From Lycocorax pyrrhopterus obiensis (lineage: Eukaryota; Chordata; Aves; Passeriformes; Paradisaeidae), in NCBI GenBank assembly GCA_014706295.1, contig JACSVZ010000041.1:372001-436000 (forward strand): DNA of 64,000 nucleotides, read 5' to 3'. Shown in pieces: positions 49,976 through 64,000 of this stretch. The translations under genes were made by a program, and so were the position numbers. Under the pieces are notes generated by a model. It saw only the letters and a program-made list of their open reading frames with translations, made no database searches and had not been told where the DNA came from. Position 1 is the stretch's first letter. Each line of letters starts with the position of its first letter.

Positions 49976-52900
49976 TCTATGCACAGCATGTTAAATCACT
50001 TAAATCATTCAGAGCCTCTTCTGGCCCCAGCTCCAGGAGCAGAGCCAAGTATGATAAATAAGGCCGGAATTGGGAAGTGTCTAGAATCCAAATGTTTGTA
50101 TTCCTGTTCGATTTCAAATATTCACAGGGACAAAAGCAGCAAAGCATTTGGCTGAATCTGCCTGGGGGCTGTGGGAATTCCTGTGGAGGGGGCCAGCATC
50201 CCAGTGCCAGGAAAGGGCTGCCAGGCCCATGGGCAACTCAGGAACCTTCGCACAGATTTGTCTCAGTGGAAGGTGACCTGGGTGAGACCCGGGCATGGCA
50301 AGGAGGGAACCAGAGACCAAAGCGATTGAGAACGATGGAAAGTCTGAGCAAACAGTGTGGGTGGGATGACGGGCTGGGCATGGCCCAGGGAGCGGAGGGA
50401 GCCTGGCAGGCAGGGCTGGCCACCTCCTGAGGGCTGGTCCCAGGGCTGGTGAGGCTCTGTGAGGTTTGGTACATTGAAGGTGTGCCCAGGTGAGGTCTCC
50501 TCCTGCCACCTTGGGTGTGCACCAGGCTTCCTTCTCCATCACACAGGTCTGACCATCAGATATCGAGGGGAAATCTCTGCTTAACAAAAGCAAGGAGTCA
50601 GGAGTCAGGTGGACACTCCAAAATGTGGCTGGAAGAGCTGCTGGGCTGCTGGGCAACTCTGAGCTGCAGCTCCACAATGGAAACATGTGCCTCAGCGCCG
50701 CAGAGACAGGGCCTGGCTCCTGAGATAAGGGAGATTTCTGTGTGGGTGGCACTGATTTGGGGCTGGAGCTGCTGCTCTGTTTGTGGACGAGGGTTGTGAC
50801 GTCGCTTCTGTTTTTCCATCCACTCCCTGGCAGGCGTCAGTCCCAGCTGACCCAGCAGGTATTGCTGGGCTCAGGGAGAGGGTGCAAAATCCCGTTCTCA
50901 GTCGTGTGGATCCTGGGAAGCCTGTGCATCCCAACCTCACTGCGAGACGTACCTTTGGGAGCTGAGGTCTGAGGGGCAGCACCTCTGAAAGGGGGAGGGG
51001 AGCCTGCTCTTTTGCTGTTTTTCCCTTGCTGAAATAACATTAATTCTATTACAGAGCTGCGGAAAGGGTTTTAACCCTGCCTGTTGCAGTGCAGGGGATC
51101 TTGGGTGTCCCCTGTGCTCAGGTTGTCCCAGTTGGGGTCTGACTGAGAGAGCAGCAGAGCCCGGACATCGCTGCTGAGGAGAGGTGATGGGTAGCTGTGG
51201 CTGGACTCATCCCACACACTCTGGGCTCCCCCAGTGCCTGCCAAAAGAAACCCTTCAGGACAGAGCGGGGCCTCAGGTTGGCAGCCTGTGGCAGCACGGT
51301 TCCCACTGGCGGGATGCAGCATGGATGCCAAGCACATGGTTATCCTCAAACACATTGTGCCATCTTTAGGCACAGGCATAAATTATTTAAATGCCACGTG
51401 CTTCCAGTCAGAATGCACCTGAGAGCTTACATGTCTGTGTCTTGTGATCAGTGTTAGACAGCAGTGGTTTGAAAACAGAGAAATCAAAGCTCTCTTGGAG
51501 CAGCTGTCCCAGCCTGCCAGCAGAGCACACGGGAAAGGCCTGTGCCTTACTGTGGCTCACTACCTGGGTACTTCCAGAGTGGCAGGATCCTTATGGAATT
51601 CAGTTCCAAAGGAGCTGCAGCTGATTGATTGTGAGCTGGCTGTGACTGAGCATTTGGCAGTGTGAACTCAGGCACGGGGAGCCTGTGCTCTGTAGTTTGC
51701 TGGCTTGGGAGTGCCAGGGCTGACTCCTGCTCTGCAGTTTCTTAGGCACCTTCCTTGTTCACCAGAAGAAGGTGAGTGTGCCCTCCAGTGCAGGGAAACC
51801 CCTTGGCTCTCCAGAGCCCTACAACACCTCCTTGATTTCCCATCTCCCCTTTTCTTTTCTGAGGTGGCACAAATCCATCCTCCTTGCTCCTAAGGACCTT
51901 CTCCTGACCCCAGTGGCATGGGGCAGGGGCAGCATGTGCAGGGAAGTGAGTTTGCCGAAGGAAGAAAACCCACCTGGTGGGGGTCCTGGCATCGGCATCG
52001 CTGCTGCCCAGCGGGGTTTGGGCATTTGCAGCATGTGTGAAGCCCCCGCGCCCCGCAGGGCCAGCCTGCCCCAGCTCCCTCCAGTCCTGGCTGCGTTTCT
52101 CATTTAGATGGAGTGATTTTTCCCCTGGTCCAAGTTTGCTGTTTTCCTGAAATGGTCTGAAATGTAATAGACCAAGACAATCACCAGGATGAAATATCTC
52201 CTACATGAAATATGCAGCAGCTATTCAGAAATGAAGATCAAGTGGAAGGAGCGCTGCCAGGCAAAGATTTAAAGGTGCTGACACTTTCCTGTGTGTTGTT
52301 TACTGAAGTCATCTCTGAAGCCCCAGTTTTAAGCCTGCATTCAAAAAAAGAGCACAAAACACAGTTTAGCAAGAGTTTAATAATTCAAGCTACAGTGTGC
52401 TGAGCTTCTTTTTGCCCTTATGGGAATGACATCTCATTTCAAAGGACCTTGACTCTCTTCTAGTAGTGCAGAAAGGGCACTGCCAGGGCTATTTTTGCAC
52501 CAAGACACTGATTGGGTGTGAATCCTGCCTCTGGTGGCTGTGCCAGCAAAACCTGGGGAGGCAAAACAGAGCCATATGGCCTGATTTCCCTAAAGATGCA
52601 AATTCCGAGGAATCTGAGCATGCTGACTTGCTAGAAAGGGCAATGTGAGCACCTGGCATTATAAAAAAAGCTTTAGCACGGCTCTTGGCACAAGGCTCTG
52701 CCCACTCAGCCCAGCTCGGTAGCGCGAGGTGAGCCCGTTCTGCAGCCTTGGGCCAGGCAGCGACACCCGGGAGCAGCCACGGCCGGCACAGGGGCTGCTC
52801 GCAGGTCTCGCTTCACCGCAGCGGGTCTGTGTCAGAGGAGCCTCGAGACTGGGCTGACCCTGGCATCCCAGGCTGCGTGTTCTTCTGCTGCCGGTACCGA

Positions 52901-53383
52901 GTGAGGATCACGGGTTTGTCAGAAGTATTTTTCTCATGCTGGCCCCTTGAGGAAGCCATGGGTCCCCACGTCCTCTACTACAGCACAGGATTATCACTGA
53001 GACTTAAAGCGAAGCCCATGTGACTCCCAGAGTTGCAGCTTTGCCCCTGTGACATCCCGAGCCCTTAATGAAGCCGGAGGAGTAATGGAGTTGGCTACGG
53101 AGAGGAACCCCTATGCCTCGGTACAGCCTCACCCGTGAACACCAGCTTCCTGGACACCCCGCACTTATCCCACAGCCTGGCTCCCTTCTCTCATCCACAC
53201 TCCTCTCGCGGCTGGGTCTGGGTGGCTTCAGCGTCACTCCCATGACGGGAGAGTTGGTGGTTGTTGGACTTCCCCTGTGGAGTAATCACGGTCCCTTTGC
53301 AGGTGTGGGGGGAGAGGAGCCGTGTGCGGGTGCCAGAGGCTGGGGGTCACAGCGGGGAGCTCCTTCTTGCCCTTCGCTGTCCC

Positions 53384-53720
53384 CCGCACCCCTCCGCCCT
53401 CCACCTCCCCATCCGTGCTGCCCCTCTGCTGCTCCGCTCCGGGAGCGGCTCGGCCGCAGCCCAACGCGGCTTTCTGCCGCCACCTGGTGCTGGCGGAGCG
53501 CTGCGAGGGCGGGATGGACACGGGGCCCGGCCTCGCGGCTGGATCGGGAATCGCTGCTTTATTCGTCCGTGTAACCCACCCGTGTCTATCCGAGCTGCAG
53601 CCCCCACGCCCGGGGCGGAGCGGGGAAGAAGCGGGGCTTGGAGGGGCACGGCTCGTCCCTGGGGCCCGGGGGTGATGTGCTGACGCCGGTGCCACGGGAG
53701 GACAGCGTGCCCGTCCCGGT
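53384..53720. promoter_or_regulatory. CpG-rich island at the 3' end of IDO2
   Basis: This is a dense CpG block overlapping the distal IDO2 3'UTR and its poly(A) signal. CpG islands at 3' ends may mark antisense or intragenic promoters. No exon is recognisable on the + strand. Confidence 0.45.
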
Positions 53721-53938
53721 GCCAGGGGAGGATGCTGAGCTCGCTGCGTGCCTTCTGGGGAAGGCAGCAGCAGCACTGTTCTCTCTCAACAGCCCCGAGC
53801 GTGCTCCTCCTGTCCCAGACGTGCACAGGTGGGAAGGCCGCTGCTGATGGGAGATTTTGGATCTTGGCTTGTGCATTGCAGACAGATACTGAAGCCCCTT
53901 GGCCTCCCGCACCCACTTTGGGCAACCCTGAGGGTCAG
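53540..53938 (-). other. IDO2: IDO2 3'UTR (inferred)
   Basis: From the TGA to about 20 nt past the AATAAA. It is G/C-rich with no repeat. Long open frames on both strands here overlap the 3'UTR and exon 10 and are not supported as genes. Confidence 0.5.
53558..53563 (-). terminator. IDO2: IDO2 poly(A) signal AATAAA
   Basis: TTTATT on the + strand, about 380 nt after the IDO2 stop, is the first canonical signal downstream of the gene. The downstream GT-rich element is weak (CCCCGTGTCC). Confidence 0.5.
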
Positions 53939-59906
<5,968 letters not shown>

Positions 59907-60996
59907 TGCTGGACACCGGCTGTGGTGTCAGGATGTGCTGTGGCCTGGCCGCCCGCTGCCAGTACGCGCTGAGCCAGCACTGCGCACCTTGTCCTGGGGG
60001 AAGTCGGGCCTGGCTGCCCAATGGCCAGAGGGCCTGAGCAAACACGGGTAAAGGTTGCTGATAAGGCTTTGTCGTGGAGCAAACATTAAACTCTGTCCCC
60101 GTGGGCATCCACCCATGGGAAAGCCTTGGGGGACCTGTCTCAGGGCCTGTGAGCTGGCTGCCCTCAGGACCACCCTGAGGCTCCCGTGGGGTGGGATGGG
60201 AGGCGGCCTGGGGCAGCAGCTCGGGGACACTGCTTCTGCGGCTGGGGATCCCCACGATCCTGGCAACGTCAAACCCGTGTGCAGTGGGCTGCTGACCTAA
60301 GGGTGACAGGCAGGAGCCAACCTCCCAGCCCGGGCTGGTCGATGCTGGGAAGCTCATGCTGCCACCTGGCCAGAGATGCATGAAACACAGAGGATGCTGC
60401 TGTTTTCCCCATGGTGCTGGGGGTCACTGGGGCTGCCGGTGGGGTCCCACCACCCGAGGGGGGTTCACCAGCTTTCTGGGGGGAAATCTGCCTTGCGAGT
60501 GCTGCCTGTGCAGACAGAGGCAGGAGCTGGAGGTACTTGTGAGTGCAAGGGAAGGGAAGGGCCAGGGGAACAAACAGCAGGAATGACATCTCTGTGGGGT
60601 GCAGGTCCAAGGGCACTGCAGGAAACAGACTGTTCACACACAAAACAGAGGTGACACCCTCACAGTCAGCACCACGGCCACCACATGAGGCAGTGGCGTT
60701 CCCTGGTCCCCAGCTCTGAGGAGGGGGCCCATGAGCCCCACACATCCACAGTCACGTAGGAGACGTCCACTTCAGAGGCAGCCACAGCACCGGACAGTCC
60801 CCAGCATCAGGCAGCTTCACAGCCCTCACAGACGGGCAAATCCCAGCCACCACCATGTGCCCACAGAGAAAAGGGGACGATCTCAGCAGCTGTGGCCCCT
60901 CGGCCCCAAGAGCAGGGTTAACTCTGACAAAAAACACAAACCACGTAAGCACAAAACCACGGGGCACTGGCCATGACGCCAGCTTTGCCCAACACT
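59907..60996 (-). promoter_or_regulatory. IDO2 upstream region, between ADAM stop and IDO2 start
   Basis: Only about 1.1 kb separates the ADAM stop from the IDO2 ATG, so the IDO2 promoter must lie here, in the ADAM gene, or further up. An inverted CCAAT box lies at 60018-60022, about 115 nt before the ATG. I found no TATA box, TTCNNNGAA or GAAANNGAAA by eye. The exact start site is unknown. Confidence 0.35.
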
Positions 60997-61002
60997 TTTA
61001 AT
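60997..61002 (-). terminator. ADAM poly(A) signal ATTAAA overlapping the stop codon
   Basis: On the transcript strand the last codons AAT TAA A contain ATTAAA, so the stop lies inside the signal. A strong GT/T-rich stretch (60925-60955, including GTGGTTTGTGTTTTTTG) follows at the expected distance. The 3'UTR would be about 20 nt. Confidence 0.45.
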
Positions 61003-61175
61003 TAGTGCCCATGGTGCTGCCCAGCACTGGCTCTGGTGTTGAGTCCGTGTCTGTCTTCAGCTCCAGGTCTGGCTCTAGCTCTAGGTCTGTCTGCAGCTCT
61101 GGGGCCAGCTCTGGGTCTGCCTCCAGATTTAGCTCCAGGTCTGGCTCCAGCTCCCTGTCCATGTCCCGGCTGGTG
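60998..61175 (-). CDS. ADAM terminal exon: acidic repeat tail
   Basis: 178 nt, phase 2 in, ending TAA at 61000-60998. It encodes 58 residues, of which 18 are Asp/Glu and 3 Lys/Arg. They are built from repeated LELEPDLEL-like units in a hexamer-like GAGCTG/GACCTG DNA repeat. There is no SH3-type PxxP cluster as found in ADAM9. The frame is fixed by the GG|C junction with the transmembrane exon. Confidence 0.82.
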
Positions 61176-63871
61176 CTGTGGGGGGACCTACAATGGTGCC
61201 TCGGCTCTGACTTGACTCAGGGAGCGCCGCAACCTGACGTCACCTCAGCCCTGGGGAATGTCCTCATGTCCCCTGGGAATCACCCTATACATCCTAAGGG
61301 AATCACCTCATCGCCTTCCCTCCCCTCTCCAGGGATCCCCTCAGCCCCCTTGGGGGATACTGCGGCGCTCTCCCACAGCCTCCATCCCCCCAAGGATCCT
61401 GCAGCAGGCAGGCCCCACTCACCCCTCCGTGCCCGGTGGCTGCTGCCCACGGCACTGGCCCAGCACCTGCTGCCGCCACAGGCCAAGACCGAGGGCCAAG
61501 GTGAGGACGAGCAGAACAAGGCTGGAGCCCAGCAGCAGCCAGGCCATCTCCCCATACTCCAGTGCTCGCTGCAGGGGCAGGCCTGGCAGGAGACAGCCCA
61601 GCTGGGCACAGGGCACTGCCAGCCCTGCCCACGCTGTCCCATCCCGGCTGCCCACACTCACCTCCCTCTGTCAGCTGGAGGCCGCTGTCCATGCTGCCCC
61701 CCAGGCGGGACCCCCTCCTCCGGCAGTCCGGAGGCTGCCAGCCTGGGTGGCAGTGGCAATTGCCCTTATTGTTGCACACCTGGAAGGCCCAGGGGAGGGG
61801 GTACAGGTGTGAACTCATACAATCTGCCCCCCAGCCCCAGCACCCCGTGGGACTCACGCCATGGCCGTGGCACTTTGCTTCGCTGTCACAGCTGGACCCC
61901 AGCACCGAGTGGGGGTGACATGTGTTGTTTATACACACCTGGGAAAAACCATGGCAGCTCCAGCCCAGCACTGCCTCACCCATACAGCGCTTGGCATGTC
62001 AGGCTATGGCCCAAACGGGAAGGAAAACACACTATTTAAAAAAAAAACCAAAAAGACAAAGAAGCCACAGTTCTTGCCCTGGGGCCAGGTCATGTTTGGT
62101 GCTCACACCCCACCAAACCTTTAATGCAGCATTTGCAAGTTTTTACAGTGTTTTTAAATATCAAGCACGCTGCTGCAAGGAACAAGTGTTTCTACAATCT
62201 TGTTAATATTTACAGTTTATATTTGTCATTTCAGATGATTACAAAGTATTTCCTTACCCTTCCAGAGCCACACTTTGTCCCTGGAGGAACCAGAAGCAGA
62301 TCCAGCGGTGCCGACACATTCAGGTAGTTCAGAGACACACACAAATGATGCCGCACTCGGGCGTAAATCACAGCGGCCACAGCTGATGGCAAGGGTTGCT
62401 GGGACGGGTACGTGCAGATTAACTTCCCACACCTGAGATCCCTGGAAAGCCAATTTGCACAGGATGTGTATCAAACACACACAGACACACACAGATACTG
62501 CCTGATGAACACTGAAACATTAAACAGCATAGTCTGGTGAGAAAACATCAGCAGGACTGGGAAGTCCAAGGAAGAATCTGTGATGTAAGGAGAGACACCA
62601 TAACAAGGAGAACACACAGAGAGCTATTTATTGCTTCACAAATATCACCATAAACTGGAGTCTTGACACTTCTCTGGACTGTCCAATCCCAATTAAACAT
62701 ACATTTTAGCAGAGCCAGTGCCCCCTCCCCAGCGTACCTCCAAGCACAGGGCCGGTACCTGTGTCTGTTCTCGTACCCGCAGTGCCCAAACCTGTCCCGC
62801 TGGCCGTTAATCTCCTCATAACAGACCATAGGAGCATTCTTTGAATCTACAAGTTTGGCAATAATATTTGTTATAGTTAAAAGGAACACAAAGGAACACA
62901 TTATGGTATCTAATAACTTCATTTTTCGTGATTTAATTAGAGAAAACACACCTATCCCTGCCCAAACCCCCAGCAGTCCTGAACCTCAGAAATCAGCAGG
63001 GGAGTAGCAAATGGGGAAGTTCTCTGATTGAGTTTGCCCACAGAAAATAATTTGCTTTCTGTTCTTTCCATTGTTATCTGTGAAGCACTGGGGGACTCTG
63101 TTAACCAGAGCCAAAACAGAGCTTGAAATGCTTTCCCAAAGCTGTGCCTTCCCTCCAGGTGTCCCACTCTCATCCAAGATTGGCGCATTGAAGAGTACAG
63201 GTACAAACTGAGCATCGTGATGCTGCGGCCACCCCTGCCCCTGGGCAGTGCCAGTGCCACCAGCACAGCCTGTTACCTCTCCCGTAGAGCCGCTTGCACT
63301 GCAGGTCTAAGGACTGGCAGAGTCCCTGGTAGCAGTAGCCAGTGCCACGCCCGCAGTCTTGCCCATCCTGCACGTACAGGTCAGGGGGGCAGGAGGCGGA
63401 GGAGCCGCTGCAGAACTCGGGCAGGTCACACTGGAAATCTGCGGCCGGGCGGCACAGCGAGTTCCTCCTCTTGAACTGGAGAGGAGGAAGAGCTCTGCAG
63501 CCTCCCACGCCTGCCAGCCTGAGCCCACACAATCCCTCCTGATGATGGCCTCAGGGTCCCCTTTGAGGCACTCAGGTGACCACACCTGCGTGACACTGCC
63601 CAGGACAGTCTCCCGGTAATATTCCCCCACAGGAGTTTCCAAGAGCTGAGCTGGGAAGCCCAACCCCAGGAACCTTTCCCATTGCACAGCAGGAAGTTTG
63701 GCTCTATCCCTCAGCATGGGAACATATTATTTCTCCAAAAATAAAGAATGATTTTGTGATAATTATAAAAATGTGCCTTACCTGACAATTTTTACAACAT
63801 AATCCAGAGGAACATTTTGCTTTCGGCTTAAATGTACATGTTCTAGTGCAGCACTTGTCCTTCAGGCATTC
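60998..63871 (-). CDS. ADAM-family membrane protein, 3' part (8 exons; 5' part outside window)
   Basis: Join (- strand): 63871-63782, 63475-63277, 62846-62738, 62441-62258, 61938-61858, 61779-61662, 61582-61423, 61175-60998. The total is 1119 nt in one frame, 372 residues plus stop. Domain order is that of an ADAM: the end of the disintegrin domain, the cysteine-rich domain, an EGF-like module (CHGHGVCNNKGNCHC…GWQPPDC), a transmembrane helix (LLLGSSLVLLVLTLALGLGL) and an acidic tail. The prodomain and protease domain lie beyond 64000, so it cannot be said whether the zinc site is intact. The position beside IDO corresponds to the mammalian ADAM2/18/32/9 cluster. The exact orthologue is not resolvable from this half, so no symbol is given. 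Two Asn sequons (NVS, NNT) fit an extracellular location. Confidence 0.93.
61423..61582 (-). CDS. ADAM exon: transmembrane segment
   Basis: 160 nt, phase 1 to 2. A hydrophobic helix of about 20 residues (WLLLGSSLVLLVLTLALGLG) is followed by Trp-Arg and the start of the cytoplasmic tail. Confidence 0.9.
61662..61779 (-). CDS. ADAM exon: end of EGF-like module and stalk
   Basis: 118 nt, phase 0 to 1. It encodes VCNNKGNCHCHPGWQPPDC and then the stalk GSRLGGSMDSGLQ, typical of the ADAM juxtamembrane region. Confidence 0.93.
61858..61938 (-). CDS. ADAM exon: start of EGF-like module
   Basis: 81 nt, phase 0 to 0. It encodes VCINNTCHPHSVLGSSCDSE and AKCHGHG. The NNT sequon is present. Confidence 0.92.
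62258..62441 (-). CDS. ADAM exon: cysteine-rich domain, part 2
   Basis: 184 nt, phase 2 to 0. It opens with DLRCGKLIC and closes with PPGTKCGSGR. It contains the NVS sequon. The dominant long frame on this strand here is a different one, so this exon is easily missed. Confidence 0.9.
62475..62493. repeat. Short (AC)n repeat
   Basis: Two (AC)4-5 runs interrupted by one G, 34 bases upstream of the ADAM exon at 62441. It reads as GT repeats on the transcript strand. Confidence 0.8.
62738..62846 (-). CDS. ADAM exon: cysteine-rich domain, part 1
   Basis: 109 nt, phase 1 to 2. It encodes CYEEINGQRDRFGHCGYEN…PCAW, matching the ADAM C(F/Y)E.(N).(G)D..G.CG signature. Confidence 0.93.
63277..63475 (-). 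CDS. ADAM exon: disintegrin loop to cysteine-rich start
   Basis: 199 nt, phase 0 to 1. It carries LCRPAADFQCDLPEFCSG, the integrin-binding loop. Gln replaces the Glu that most relatives have before CD. It continues CPPDLYVQDGQDC. Confidence 0.94.
63782..63871 (-). CDS. ADAM exon: disintegrin domain, first part in window
   Basis: 90 nt, phase 0 to 0. It encodes ECLKDKCCTRTCTFKPKAKC and GLCCKNCQ, the typical disintegrin cysteine spacing. Confidence 0.92.
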
Positions 63872-64000
63872 CTGGGGACACATGGTAAACCCATGTTATT
63901 TTACTTTTTTGCACCCCCGAGGTTCCCCTCCTTCTCCCCATATTACTTGGGCAATATCCAGCATAACAAATGGGCAGAGCAGCCACCAGATCGGTGCCAC

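Larger units (their letters stand above)
41766..53539. other. Intergenic DNA between TCIM and IDO2
   Basis: Nearly 12 kb lie upstream of TCIM and downstream of IDO2. It holds two decayed CR1 3' ends (42.5 and 44.25 kb), a possible CR1 coding relic (49.9 kb), a hexanucleotide microsatellite (44.3 kb), a short octanucleotide repeat (46.4 kb) and a CpG-rich island at the right end. The longer open frames (203 codons on - at 49102-49713, 212 codons on - at 50114-50752) show no domain or codon pattern. No further gene can be supported. Confidence 0.6.

Noticed and set aside
50114..50752. 212-codon - strand frame
   Set aside because: It has Ser/Pro/His-rich chance composition, overlaps other open frames on both strands and has no family motif.
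61005..62039. 344-codon + strand open frame rich in Ser
   Set aside because: It is the antisense shadow of ADAM exons; the Ser-rich part is the reverse of the acidic tail repeat. The - strand exons have splice sites and closed phases.
60998..63871. Naming the ADAM as ADAM2, ADAM9, ADAM18 or ADAM32
   Set aside because: Only the C-terminal half is present and bird orthology in this cluster is unsettled. Synteny alone does not decide between them.

Overview
This is vertebrate nuclear DNA, most likely from a bird. The genes are split into small exons with GT/AG junctions. The few recognisable interspersed repeats are 3' ends of CR1 LINEs, the dominant retroposon of birds and reptiles. Introns are very short, as on avian microchromosomes. 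The gene order ZMAT4 - TCIM - IDO2 - ADAM, with its orientations, matches human 8p11 (inferred from known synteny). There is no bacterial, plasmid, phage or CRISPR content.

Layout. From 1 to about 6.7 kb is the 3' end of ZMAT4 on the + strand: one zinc-finger exon, a 5.3 kb intron and a tiny terminal coding exon. From 6.7 to 40.2 kb is a gene-poor interval with one clear CR1 end, two striking short inverted repeats and two CpG-rich islands not tied to a gene. At 40.2-41.7 kb, on the - strand, lies the intronless TCIM (C8orf4/TC-1) gene, whose inferred 3'UTR contains an 18-bp minisatellite of about 17 copies. From 41.8 to 53.5 kb is intergenic DNA with two decayed CR1 ends and a hexanucleotide microsatellite. 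From 53.55 to 59.9 kb, on the - strand, is a complete 10-exon IDO2-type indoleamine 2,3-dioxygenase gene. All splice phases close and it encodes 412 residues. From 61.0 kb to the right edge, on the - strand, are the last eight coding exons of an ADAM-family gene: disintegrin, cysteine-rich, EGF-like, transmembrane and cytoplasmic parts. Its 5' half lies beyond position 64000.

The genes do not form a pathway. IDO2 acts in tryptophan-kynurenine catabolism. TCIM is a small regulator linked to Wnt signalling. ZMAT4 is a probable nucleic-acid-binding nuclear zinc-finger protein. The ADAM is a membrane-anchored cell-surface protein. What unites them is ancient synteny: ADAM, IDO2 and TCIM are read leftward and ZMAT4 converges on TCIM.

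I found no novel gene system. The most unusual observations are the minisatellite in the TCIM 3'UTR, a 15-nt IDO2 microexon preceded by a 41-nt pure pyrimidine tract, an ADAM stop codon embedded in its own poly(A) signal, a repeat-built acidic ADAM tail, a single IDO gene where mammals have two, and two near-perfect palindromes in the intergenic DNA. Exon coordinates were derived by eye from reading frame plus splice-site consensus. No alignment or transcript data were available.
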